Source: Candidatus Aerophobota bacterium (GTDB lineage: Bacteria; Aerophobota; Aerophobia; Aerophobales; B3-G15). Taken from it: a stretch of 17,503 nucleotides of DNA. The translations under genes were made by a program, and so were the position numbers. The notes under the pieces were generated by a model. That model had not been told where the DNA came from. It searched no databases and was given only the letters and a program-made list of their open reading frames with translations. This document shows, in pieces, positions 6,342 through 14,254 of the stretch. Each line of letters begins with the position of its first letter. Position 1 is the first letter of the stretch. The stretch lies in contig JAUWZM010000055.1 of assembly GCA_030615365.1 (NCBI GenBank), forward strand, positions 1 through 17,503, read 5' to 3'.

Positions 6342-6370
6342 TTGACAAATTGTTGCTTTATTGGTAAGAT
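6342..6370 (+). promoter_or_regulatory. Promoter of the glmU-like gene
   Basis: TTGACA at 6342-6347 and TAAGAT at 6365-6370 are separated by exactly 17 bp. This is a near-consensus housekeeping sigma promoter, and it lies about 35 bp upstream of the ribosome binding site AAGGGGTG. It diverges from the iorA promoter. Confidence 0.7.
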
Positions 6371-6416
6371 AGTAAGAAATTTGGGCTGATTAGAGAATAA
6401 GGTAAGGGGTGAAAAA

Positions 6417-7157
6417 TTGAAAGATGTCACAGCGATGATTTTGGCAGCAGGAGAAGGCAAGCGAATGAAGTCAAATTTATCCAAACTTCTTCATTCACTT
6501 GGCCACAGGAGTTTAGTTGAGTTTCCTGTTGATAGTTGTATTAAAAGTGGGATAGGTAAAATAATTGTTGTAGTGGGGCATCAATCTGAAAAAATAAAGT
6601 CTATTTTAGGAAAAGGCCTTGAATATGTGTATCAGGAAAAAAGATTGGGTACGGGAGATGCTGTCAGAAGAGCTACTCCTCTTTTGAAAAATATTAAGGG
6701 AGAATTGGTAATTCTTCCCGGAGATGCACCTTTCATTACCCCTTCCGTATTGAAAGAATTGGTTCATCATCAAAGAGAGAGAAGGCCAGCAGCTACTGTG
6801 TTAACAGCTCTTTTGCCTGATCCGAGTTACTATGGGAGGATTATTCGCAATGGCTATGAATCAGTGAAGAAAATCGTGGAAAGCAGAAACGCCTCCTTGA
6901 AGGAGCTTCAGATTAAGGAAATTAACTCAGGGATTTACTGTTTTGATCCTGAGGAACTTCTTCCCGCTCTTTTTCAGCTTAAACTTAATCAGGTGAGCAA
7001 AGAGTACTATCTTACCGATGTAATAGAGCTATTCTCCCAGCAAGGATCTCGAGTTGAAGCTCTCAGGGTAGATGATCCCTGGGTAGCCATGGGAGTGAAT
7101 ACTCCTGAAGAATTAAAAAAAGCCTATGAGATACTAAGAGATAGGGAAAATAATTAG
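6417..7157 (+). CDS. GlmU-type sugar nucleotidyltransferase, stand-alone domain
   Basis: This 246-residue protein is a single Rossmann-like nucleotidyltransferase domain, closest by motif to the N-terminal uridyltransferase half of GlmU. It has LAAGEGKRMKSNLSKLLH (9-26) with the nucleotide-binding loop and conserved Lys23. Further on are QEKRLGTGDAV (73-82), the metal-binding LPGDAPFIT (100-108), NSGIYCF and SKEYYLTDVI. The probable reaction is sugar 1-phosphate plus NTP to NDP-sugar; UDP-GlcNAc synthesis is the best guess. The left-handed beta-helix acetyltransferase half (about 200 residues) is absent: the frame ends at TAA 7155-7157 and no helix repeats follow. TTG is the start, five bases after AAGGGGTG. 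If it is the cell's only GlmU activity, another acetyltransferase must exist; it could instead make another NDP-sugar. Confidence 0.85.
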   Translation: MKDVTAMILAAGEGKRMKSNLSKLLHSLGHRSLVEFPVDSCIKSGIGKIIVVVGHQSEKIKSILGKGLEYVYQEKRLGTGDAVRRATPLLKNIKGELVILPGDAPFITPSVLKELVHHQRERRPAATVLTALLPDPSYYGRIIRNGYESVKKIVESRNASLKELQIKEINSGIYCFDPEELLPALFQLKLNQVSKEYYLTDVIELFSQQGSRVEALRVDDPWVAMGVNTPEELKKAYEILRDRENN

Positions 7158-7286
7158 TAATTAGTTAGCCAGGAATTTACACCAGGAGAATTGAATATAA
7201 GAGAATTATTGACAGGATTATTGGCTGGATAGTTATGGTAAATTTTCAATGGATTCAGTATGTAATTTAAAAGGGGTGTAAAAGTG

Positions 7287-8384
7287 ATGAAAGCAGCTTT
7301 TTTATATACAGATAGAGCAAGACATATGGAAGTTGAAGATGTTGCAAAGCCGATTTGTGGACCAAATAATGTTTTAGTGAAGGTTAACATTTGTGCTATC
7401 TGCGGGACAGACGGGAGAATGTATGAGAGAACAAAAGATCCTACCAGAGGACTCGTTCCCCAGATTAAAGGATACGGTGAGGGTAAGTTTATCATAGGTC
7501 ATGAAATTGTAGGAATCGTAGAAGAGATTGGTCCTAAGGTTAAAAATACTGAGTATAAAGTTGGAAGCAAAGTAATTCTGGTTACTGCAATAGGTTGTGG
7601 AAAAAAAGAGTGTAGGCCATGCAGGGAAGGAAAGTATAATATGTGCCCGAATATTCGTCCCATTGGCTACTATTACCCCGGTGGCTTCGCTGAATATGTA
7701 TTAGTTCCGGAGCTCTCTGTTGAGCAACATACCATACTACCTGTCCCGGAAGACTGTACTGTTTCAGATGAGCACTTGGCAATGGTTGAGCCATTTTCCT
7801 GCGTAATAAATGGTCAAAATTACCTGAACATTAAAGAAGGAGAATATGTTACTGTAGTAGGAGCAGGTCCCATTGGTTTAATGCATGGCCTGCTGGCAAA
7901 GAGTAAGGGTGCAAAGGTTATATTAGCTGAGTATTCTCCAACAAGACTTGCCACTGCTAAAGAGTTTGGTTTTGAGCATTACATTCCTACTAAGGATATT
8001 GATTTAGTAAAGACGGTTCTAAATCTAACCAATGGAGAAGGGACAGATGTAGGAATAGTTGCTTGTTCGGTAAATAAGGTTGCTGAGAACCTTTTGAGAG
8101 CGATGGCAATGAATGGTAGATTAAGCTTCTTTGCTGGTTTTCCCAAAGAAAATTCTATGTTAAAATTAGATGGGAATATTATTCACTATAAAGAAGTATC
8201 CATTTATGGAGCATTTGCCTCCTATAAAGCGCAATTTGAAGAAGCTTTAAAGTTGATTGTTGACAGGAAAATAATTATGAATAAAATAGTTACCCATACT
8301 TTTCCACTGGAGGCAATAGTCGAGGCAATGGAAAAGATGTTTGATAAAGAAGGAAATGCTTTAAAAGTGGTGATAGAACCTTGA
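7287..8384 (+). CDS. Zinc-dependent medium-chain dehydrogenase (threonine/sorbitol dehydrogenase-like)
   Basis: This 365-residue MDR-family enzyme oxidises a secondary alcohol or polyol with NAD(P). Catalytic zinc ligands are visible as Cys39 (CAICGTDG), His72-Glu73 (GHEIVG) and the VEPFSC block. The structural-zinc lobe has four cysteines, at 104, 109, 112 and 120, with two extra residues between the first pair. The coenzyme fold starts VVGAGPIGLMHG, and AEYSPTRL ends its second strand in a glutamate, suggesting NAD preference. ATG 7287 is chosen; GTG 7284, five bases after AAGGGGTG, is equally compatible. TTGACA at 7209-7214 may be part of a promoter, but the -10 is poor. It precedes a SorD-like SDR on the same strand, so a role in sugar or polyol phosphate catabolism is likely. 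The exact substrate cannot be read from the sequence. Confidence 0.87.
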   Translation: MKAAFLYTDRARHMEVEDVAKPICGPNNVLVKVNICAICGTDGRMYERTKDPTRGLVPQIKGYGEGKFIIGHEIVGIVEEIGPKVKNTEYKVGSKVILVTAIGCGKKECRPCREGKYNMCPNIRPIGYYYPGGFAEYVLVPELSVEQHTILPVPEDCTVSDEHLAMVEPFSCVINGQNYLNIKEGEYVTVVGAGPIGLMHGLLAKSKGAKVILAEYSPTRLATAKEFGFEHYIPTKDIDLVKTVLNLTNGEGTDVGIVACSVNKVAENLLRAMAMNGRLSFFAGFPKENSMLKLDGNIIHYKEVSIYGAFASYKAQFEEALKLIVDRKIIMNKIVTHTFPLEAIVEAMEKMFDKEGNALKVVIEP

Positions 8385-8428
8385 AAAAGCGAGAGCCAAA
8401 GGGCAAAAGGTTCAATGCTCTTATGTTG

Positions 8429-8471
8429 ATGAGTTAATGGGTAAATGCGTGGATGCTTTGTTAATGAGAGG
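8429..8471. repeat. Degenerate ATG-starting octamer array
   Basis: Four consecutive 8-bp units begin at 8429: ATGAGTTA, ATGGGTAA, then ATGCGTGG and ATGCTTTG. After three bases a fifth, ATGAGAGG, follows at 8464-8471. The units resemble those in the left arm of the element at 4298-4462 (for example ATGCGTGA), but here no inverted partner is present. It lies in the 162-bp gap between the two dehydrogenase genes and codes for nothing evident. Confidence 0.55.
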
Positions 8472-8505
8472 AACAAAACTAGACGATATAAGGTGATTAA
8501 CTGTA

Positions 8506-8545
8506 GACTATTGGATTACCAGACTACAGGACTATAAGACTATTT
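8506..8545. repeat. Octamer tandem array GAYTANNN before the SDR gene
   Basis: Five consecutive 8-bp units at 8506, 8514, 8522, 8530 and 8538 begin GACTA, GATTA, GACTA, GACTA and GACTA. Each is followed by three variable bases. The array ends three bases before the GGAGGTG ribosome binding site of the SDR gene, so it occupies its 5' leader or promoter region. It has period 8 like the ATG-type array just upstream, but a different consensus. Confidence 0.65.
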
Positions 8546-8555
8546 TTTGGAGGTG

Positions 8556-9389
8556 TTGAAAATTAATCGATCATGGTTGAGCTTAGAAGGAAAAGTTGTA
8601 GTCGTAACCGGTGCTGCCTCAGGAATTGGCAGAGAGATAGCTGCTGCATTTGCTGAAAATGGTTCAAATGTCGTTGTAACTGATATAAGTCAAAAAGGAC
8701 AGGAAGTTATTGGTGAGCTACCCAAAAAAAATACAAGACATCTATATATCCAGGCTGATGTTGCCAAAAGGGCCAGTGTTGAAGGGATGGTAAAAAAAGT
8801 TATTACCACCTATGAGAGGATAGATGTGTTAGTGAATAATGCAGGAATTAATATGCCAAGATTGCTTATTGATCCCGAAGACCCTGGAGGAAAGTATGAA
8901 TTGCAGGAGAGAGAATTTGATAAGATGATTGCGGTCAATCAAAAGGGTCCTTATCTATGCACCCAAATTGTTGCCAGGGAAATGATCAAGGAAGGAGTCG
9001 GGGGAGTAATAATTAATATAACTTCTGAGTGTGGCCTGGAGGGATCAGAAGGCCAAAGCTGTTATGCAGCCACAAAAGGAGCCTTATACGCATTCACCAG
9101 ATCATGGGCTAAGGAGCTTGGAAAATACGGCGTAAGAGTGGTTGGAGTTGCTCCAGGTATATTGGAAGCAACAGGAATTAGAACTTTAGAATATGAGGAA
9201 GCTCTTGCCTATACCAGAGGAATAACAGTAAAACAGCTCAGAGAAGGTTATAAAAAAGTATCGGTTCCCCTGGGAAGAGTTGGAGAATTAAGAGAGGTTG
9301 CTGATTTAGTCTGCTTTTTAGCCTCCGATAAAGCAAGTTATATTGATGGAACTACATATAACATATCAGGAGGGAAAACCAGAGGATAG
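8556..9389 (+). CDS. Short-chain dehydrogenase, SorD-like (sorbitol-6-phosphate 2-dehydrogenase family)
   Basis: This classical SDR of about 277 residues has, counted from TTG 8556, the coenzyme loop TGAASGIG (18-25), NNAG (94-97) and the catalytic tetrad Asn128, Ser157, Tyr170 and Lys174. The C-terminal half resembles Klebsiella SorD, D-glucitol-6-phosphate 2-dehydrogenase: APGILEATGIRTLEYEEALA, a YTRGITV segment and the terminal GGKTRG. The expected reaction is sorbitol 6-phosphate to fructose 6-phosphate with NAD, but a free polyol is possible because no phosphotransferase genes are nearby. The start is unresolved. GGAGGTG (8549-8555) overlaps TTG 8547 and lies too close to TTG 8556, and the optimally spaced in-frame codon is ATT 8562. 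It forms a same-strand pair with the upstream MDR gene. Confidence 0.88.
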   Translation: MKINRSWLSLEGKVVVVTGAASGIGREIAAAFAENGSNVVVTDISQKGQEVIGELPKKNTRHLYIQADVAKRASVEGMVKKVITTYERIDVLVNNAGINMPRLLIDPEDPGGKYELQEREFDKMIAVNQKGPYLCTQIVAREMIKEGVGGVIINITSECGLEGSEGQSCYAATKGALYAFTRSWAKELGKYGVRVVGVAPGILEATGIRTLEYEEALAYTRGITVKQLREGYKKVSVPLGRVGELREVADLVCFLASDKASYIDGTTYNISGGKTRG

Positions 9390-9594
9390 TAAGAGTAAAT
9401 TTAGATATAATGTTAAAAGCCATTCCAAAAATCTACTTTCCATTTTTTCTACATTTCATTTTCATTGGTTTCACTGCTTCCCAGATAGAACTACACTATT
9501 CATTGATTACCTAACGGAAGATCCCAAAAAAGAAAATTTTTTATTATATTTTTTATTCGAAAAGCGTGCAGTATTATTGTAACCAAATTTATGA

Positions 9595-9622
9595 TTGACT
9601 TGCCGGATAAAAAGGTTAAAAT
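9595..9622 (+). promoter_or_regulatory. Candidate uvrA promoter
   Basis: TTGACT (9595-9600) and TAAAAT (9617-9622) are 16 bp apart in the 251-bp gap before uvrA. Transcription would start near 9629, at or inside the ribosome binding site AAGGGGT, giving a leader of only about 12 bases. The hexamers are good, but this closeness lowers confidence. The rest of the gap is A/T- and pyrimidine-rich without a clear structure. Confidence 0.4.
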
Positions 9623-9640
9623 CAAAAGGGGTAAAAAAGA

Positions 9641-12493
9641 GTGAGGCAGAACAATATTATAATTAAGAGGGCTCAAGAGCACAATCTAAAAAATTTAGAT
9701 GTGGAGATACCCCGAAATAAATTGGTGGTAATTACTGGACTCTCAGGCTCTGGAAAATCTTCCCTGGCCTTTGATACTCTTTACGCCGAAGGTCAACGTA
9801 GATATGTTGAATCTCTATCCAGTTATGCCCGTCAATTCTTAGAGCAAATGCCCAAACCAAAGGTTGATTACATTGAAGGGCTGTCTCCTGCTATTTCCAT
9901 TGAGCAAAGAAAGGCTTCCAGCAATCCTCGCTCAACCGTAGCTACTCTTACCGAAATATACGATTATTTCAGACTTATGTTTGCTCACATTGGACATCCT
10001 CATTGTTATAAGTGCGGGCGAAAGATAGGCTCTCAAACCATAGAGGATATATCCAATCAAATAATGAAATTTTCTGAAGATTCCTCCATTCAAATTCTTG
10101 CCCCTCTAATAAGAGGGAGAAAGGGGGAATACAGGGATCTTTTTGAAGAGATAAGAAGGGATGGTTATATGAGGGTGAGAGTGGATGAGAAAATCAAACT
10201 GCTGGAGGAGGACATTTTCTTAGATAAAAATAAAAAACATACTATTGAAGTAGTTATAGATAGATTAAAAATAAGGAAAGGAATTGAGGAAAGGTTAGCT
10301 GATTCCCTGGAACTGGCCAGTGAAAAAGGAAACGAACTGATTCTGGTTATTTTGTTAGACAAAAATAAATCATACCTCTTTAGCCGACGACTTGCTTGCC
10401 CTCGATGTGAAATTAGTTATGAGGAGATTGCTCCCCGAATGTTTTCCTTTAACTCACCCTACGGAGCCTGTCCAGCCTGTAGTGGATTGGGTACCCAGCA
10501 AAGCATAGATACTGATTTAGTAGTCCCTGATAAAGAAAAATCTTTAAGAGGGGGAGCAGTTGTTCCCTGGCAAGAAGGAGTAGGATTTTATCGATGGGCA
10601 AGAACTGCCTCTCATTATTACTTTAGACAATTAACTTTCTTGGCCACGCATTACAAATTTCTTTTAGATACTCCCTTTGAGGATCTTCCTCCGCAAATTC
10701 AACATATAATTCTCTATGGTTCTGGTTCAGAGGAAATTGAATTTACTGAACGAAAAGGAGGTGAATTTTATAGTTATTGGGCTCCTTTTGAAGGGGTGGT
10801 TTCGAACTTAGAGAGAAGATATCGGGAAAGTGAATCTGAATATGTAAAGGAAGAAATTCAAAAATATATAAGAGAAACTCCCTGTCCATCCTGCAAAGGA
10901 GCACGTCTGCGCCCAGAGAGCTTGGCAGTAACCATTCGGTCTCACTCTATCTACGATGTGGTAAAAATGAGTGTAAAGAAATCACAGGAATTCTTCTCTC
11001 AACTTAAACTCACCTCCCGCGAACACCTAATAGCCGGGGAAATCCTAAAAGAAATTTGTAAAAGACTTGGATTTATGGTGAGCGTGGGGTTGGATTACCT
11101 TACCCTGGATAGAAGAATAGGAACTTTATCCGGAGGAGAAGCTGAGCGTATCCGTTTAGCTACTCAGATAGGATCAGGACTGGTGGGGGTAATTTACATT
11201 TTAGATGAACCCACTGTTGGTCTGCATTCCAGAGATACCCATAAATTGTTGAATACCTTGAAGGATCTGCGAGATATGGGAAACACAATTGTTGTAGTAG
11301 AACATGATCGCTCTACTATAGAAGCTGCCGATTATATAATTGATCTTGGTCCTGGAGCAGGGAAGCATGGAGGAGAAATAGTGGCTCAGGGATCCCTATC
11401 CCAAATTATTTCCTCTCCTCATAGCTTAACGGGCAGGTATCTTAAAGGAGAGCTTAAAATTCCTCTTCCTTCTTCCCGACGAAATATCAACAATGGCCGA
11501 TATCTTGAAATAGTTGAAGCATCAGAGCATAATTTAAAGAATATAAATGTGAGAATTCCCCTGGGAACATTTGTTTGTGTTACCGGGGTTTCCGGTTCAG
11601 GGAAGAGCACCTTAGTGGAGGATATTCTGTATAAGGCTTTAACTCAATATTTTTATAAAAGTAAAGTGAAACCTGGGAAGCACAAACGAATAGAGGGACT
11701 TGCGTACATCGATAAAGTAGTAGTTATAGATCAATCCCCCATTGGAAGAACCCCTCGCTCTAATCCTGCCACCTATACCGGACTTTTCACCCCCATCCGT
11801 CAGATTTTCTCACAGATAGAAGAGGCAAGAATAAGAGGATACAGCCAGGGTAGATTTAGTTTTAATGTTCGAAAGGGAAGATGCCAGGTATGCAAAGGAG
11901 AGGGAATGATTAAAATAGAAATGCAGTTTTTACCTGATGTGTATGTTCCCTGTGATGCCTGTAAGGGGAAAAGGTATAATCGAGAAACTCTTCAGATAAA
12001 GTATAAGGGGAAAAATATTTCTGATGTTCTTGAAATGACAGTGGAAGAGGCTCTACATTTTTTTCGCAATATTCCCCAGGTGAGAAGAAAACTGAAGGTC
12101 CTTTATGATGTGGGCCTGGGATATATTAAAGTAGGACAACCTGCCCCTACTCTTTCGGGAGGAGAAGCTCAAAGAATTAAATTATCCAAAGAACTCTCTA
12201 AGATAGGCACAGGAAAGACTATCTATATTCTCGATGAGCCAACCACGGGTCTACATTTTGCCGATATTGAAAAACTACTCAAAGTATTAAATAGATTAGT
12301 GGACAGAGGTAACACTGTAGTGGTTATTGAGCATAATCCTGATGTAATTAAAGTTGCCGATTATGTTATTGATTTAGGTCCTGAGGGAGGGGATGCGGGA
12401 GGAGAAGTGGTAGCTTCCGGTGCTCCCGAAGAGATTGCTAAAAATTCTCGCTCTTACACCGGAATAATATTGAAAGATCTATTGCAACCTTGA
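9641..12493 (+). CDS. uvrA: Excinuclease ABC subunit A
   Basis: This 950-residue full-length UvrA is the damage-sensing ATPase of nucleotide excision repair; it loads UvrB at distorted DNA. The tandem ABC layout is complete. It has Walker A GLSGSGKS (33-40), a first zinc module with Cys253, 256, 277 and 280, signature LSGGE (496-500) and Walker [10 protein letters not shown] (521-529). The second half has Walker A GVSGSGKS (649-656), zinc module Cys748, 751, 771 and 774, signature LSGGE (838-842) and LDEPTTGLH (864-872). The UvrB-binding and insertion regions between them have normal length. GTG 9641 is the start, preceded by AAGGGGT (9626-9632). uvrB and uvrC are not in the window. It is flanked by gaps of 251 and 211 bp, so it is probably monocistronic. 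Confidence 0.97.
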   Translation: MRQNNIIIKRAQEHNLKNLDVEIPRNKLVVITGLSGSGKSSLAFDTLYAEGQRRYVESLSSYARQFLEQMPKPKVDYIEGLSPAISIEQRKASSNPRSTVATLTEIYDYFRLMFAHIGHPHCYKCGRKIGSQTIEDISNQIMKFSEDSSIQILAPLIRGRKGEYRDLFEEIRRDGYMRVRVDEKIKLLEEDIFLDKNKKHTIEVVIDRLKIRKGIEERLADSLELASEKGNELILVILLDKNKSYLFSRRLACPRCEISYEEIAPRMFSFNSPYGACPACSGLGTQQSIDTDLVVPDKEKSLRGGAVVPWQEGVGFYRWARTASHYYFRQLTFLATHYKFLLDTPFEDLPPQIQHIILYGSGSEEIEFTERKGGEFYSYWAPFEGVVSNLERRYRESESEYVKEEIQKYIRETPCPSCKGARLRPESLAVTIRSHSIYDVVKMSVKKSQEFFSQLKLTSREHLIAGEILKEICKRLGFMVSVGLDYLTLDRRIGTLSGGEAERIRLATQIGSGLVGVIYILDEPTVGLHSRDTHKLLNTLKDLRDMGNTIVVVEHDRSTIEAADYIIDLGPGAGKHGGEIVAQGSLSQIISSPHSLTGRYLKGELKIPLPSSRRNINNGRYLEIVEASEHNLKNINVRIPLGTFVCVTGVSGSGKSTLVEDILYKALTQYFYKSKVKPGKHKRIEGLAYIDKVVVIDQSPIGRTPRSNPATYTGLFTPIRQIFSQIEEARIRGYSQGRFSFNVRKGRCQVCKGEGMIKIEMQFLPDVYVPCDACKGKRYNRETLQIKYKGKNISDVLEMTVEEALHFFRNIPQVRRKLKVLYDVGLGYIKVGQPAPTLSGGEAQRIKLSKELSKIGTGKTIYILDEPTTGLHFADIEKLLKVLNRLVDRGNTVVVIEHNPDVIKVADYVIDLGPEGGDAGGEVVASGAPEEIAKNSRSYTGIILKDLLQP

Positions 12494-12518
12494 GCTTCAG
12501 GAAAAATATCTTTGTTAT

Positions 12519-12575
12519 TGTAGTGCAGTTCTTTTAGACCTACCAGATCAAGCAGATCTAAGGGTCTGCGCTACA
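12519..12575. repeat. 57-bp inverted repeat downstream of uvrA
   Basis: TGTAGTGCAG at 12519-12528 faces TGTAGCGCAG on the minus strand from 12575. The similarity continues inward through a TTAGA block with one gap. The centre has an additional AGATC/GATCT pairing. It begins 26 bp after the uvrA stop. It could stabilise or terminate the uvrA transcript, though no T-run follows, or be another member of the dispersed palindromic repeats seen in this genome. Confidence 0.55.
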
Positions 12576-12656
12576 TCATTTATACCCTTAGTCTTTCCTA
12601 AAATCGAGATGAACTCCAGCCTCGGGAGAATTTTCAGAGCTCTCGACTCCACTTTT

Positions 12657-12684
12657 TTGACAATACGAAAAAATTTGATAGGAT
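12657..12684 (+). promoter_or_regulatory. Candidate promoter of the metG-rsmA-mtnA-gatC operon
   Basis: TTGACA at 12657-12662 is followed after 16 bp by TAGGAT (12679-12684); an overlapping GATAAT (12682-12687) would give 19 bp. It lies just before the metG ribosome binding site GAGGAAAGG (12692-12700). No comparable promoter is visible between the following genes up to gatC. Confidence 0.6.
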
Positions 12685-12704
12685 AATCCCTGAGGAAAGG
12701 TGCA

Positions 12705-14243
12705 ATGAGAAAGTTTTATCTTACTACTCCCATTTATTATGTGAACGATGTTCCTCATTTGGGGCATGCCTATACCACTGTTGCTGCAGATGCTTTAATT
12801 AGGTATAAAAGACTTGCCGGCTATGATGCTTTTTTCCTTACTGGAACTGATGAACATGGGAATAAAATCCTTCAAGCATCTCAGAAAAATAATCTTACCC
12901 CTATTGAGCTGGCAGATAAAATGTCAGCTAACTTTAAAAAGTTGTGGGGAAGGCTTGATATTTCTTACGATGATTTTGTTCGCACCACACAGCCTCGTCA
13001 TGTACAGGTAGCCAAGAAGGTCTTTTTGAAATTATACGAAAGGGGGGATATTTATAAGGGGAAATATGAGGGATGGTACTGCGTTCCCTGTGAAAGTTTC
13101 TGGCTGGAATCTCAACTAAAAAAGAATAGGCTATGTCCCGAGTGTGGAAGGAAGGTAGAAAAAGTCAAAGAGGAAAACTATTTCTTTAAACTTTCCCGCT
13201 ATCAAAAACCCCTGCTTGCATACTTTGAAACCCATCCCAATTTTGTCCTTCCCTCTACTCGAATGAATGAAGTTGTGGCATTTGTTGAAAGGGGATTGGA
13301 GGATTTTTGCGTTACCCGACTTAACTTAAAATGGGGTATTCCTTGTCCCTTGAATAATACGCATACAATTTATGTATGGGTTGAAGCTCTAATGAGCTAT
13401 ATCTCAGCTCTGGGCTATTCGGAGGACAATTCCAGGTTCTCTAAATTCTGGCCTGCCGATGTTCAATTAGTGGGAAAGGATATTTTAAGATTCCATGCCA
13501 TTATTTGGCCTGCTCTCTTGATGGCTTTGGATATAGAGCTTCCTAAGATGGTTTTCGCTCATGGTTGGTGGAAGATCGAAGGGGAAAAGATGTCCAAATC
13601 CAAAAAAAACGCAGTCGATCCTTTATTATTGGCAGAACAATACGGAGTGGATTGTTTGAGATATTTTCTCCTGAGAGAAGTCCCTTTTGGTGAGGATGGA
13701 AATTTCTCTCGACCTCTTTTTATTAAAAGAATAAACAGTGATCTGTCTAATGATCTGGGGAATTTACTAAGTAGAGTCTTGCCTTTAGTGATAAGATACT
13801 GTGGAGGGAAAGTTCCCTCTCCTTCTGAGAGGGGAGAAGAGGATGAAAAGCTAAGAGAGGTGATTGACGGCCTTTTCCCTTCCTTGGATCAATTGATGGA
13901 AACTCTTTCCTTTTCTAATGCACTATCTAAGATCTGGGAGATAGTGAAAGGGGCAAATCTGTATATAGATAGATGTGCGCCCTGGCAATTAGCTAAAAAG
14001 GAGGAGAAAGAGGCAAGATTGAATACTGTTCTTTACAACTCATTGGAGGTGCTTCGGATATTGTCCATTCTTCTTTTCCCCTTCATCCCTCAGTCAGCAG
14101 AAAAAATGTGGATTCAGTTAGGATTACAGGAAGATCTAAAGCTTCAAAGCTTGGAAAAAGCAAAAATCTGGGGTCAGTTTCCTCCAGGAGTTTTGGTGCA
14201 GAAAGGCCCTCCTCTTTTCCCTCGCATAAAAGAAGATTTTTAA
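12705..14243 (+). CDS. metG: Methionyl-tRNA synthetase
   Basis: This 512-residue class I synthetase charges tRNA-Met. HLGH (18-21) and KMSKS (295-299) form the ATP-binding signatures. The connective-peptide zinc knuckle has Cys126, 129, 144 and 147, so it is the single-knuckle form. Catalytic-core blocks TGTDEHGNK and WPADVQLVGKDILRFHAI are intact, and an all-helical anticodon-binding domain ends near residue 490. The C-terminal Trbp111-like tRNA-binding/dimerisation domain is absent, as in the short bacterial MetRS type; a separate protein may supply it elsewhere. ATG 12705 follows GAGGAAAGG. The stop is 11 bp before rsmA, consistent with co-transcription. Confidence 0.97.
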   Translation: MRKFYLTTPIYYVNDVPHLGHAYTTVAADALIRYKRLAGYDAFFLTGTDEHGNKILQASQKNNLTPIELADKMSANFKKLWGRLDISYDDFVRTTQPRHVQVAKKVFLKLYERGDIYKGKYEGWYCVPCESFWLESQLKKNRLCPECGRKVEKVKEENYFFKLSRYQKPLLAYFETHPNFVLPSTRMNEVVAFVERGLEDFCVTRLNLKWGIPCPLNNTHTIYVWVEALMSYISALGYSEDNSRFSKFWPADVQLVGKDILRFHAIIWPALLMALDIELPKMVFAHGWWKIEGEKMSKSKKNAVDPLLLAEQYGVDCLRYFLLREVPFGEDGNFSRPLFIKRINSDLSNDLGNLLSRVLPLVIRYCGGKVPSPSERGEEDEKLREVIDGLFPSLDQLMETLSFSNALSKIWEIVKGANLYIDRCAPWQLAKKEEKEARLNTVLYNSLEVLRILSILLFPFIPQSAEKMWIQLGLQEDLKLQSLEKAKIWGQFPPGVLVQKGPPLFPRIKEDF

Positions 14244-14254
14244 CAAGATTTTTA

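Noticed and set aside
8429..8545. CRISPR-like array
   Set aside because: Units are only 8 bp, contiguous and degenerate, without spacers of constant length; no cas genes are present.
9343..9582. 79-codon plus-strand frame after the SDR gene
   Set aside because: Its beginning overlaps the SDR C-terminus and the rest is low-complexity F/L-rich sequence from A/T-rich DNA, without a ribosome binding site.
14108..14254. Upstream extension of the rsmA frame into metG
   Set aside because: RsmA family length and the N-terminal QNFL region fit the ATG at 14255; the extension overlaps metG's conserved C-terminal helices.
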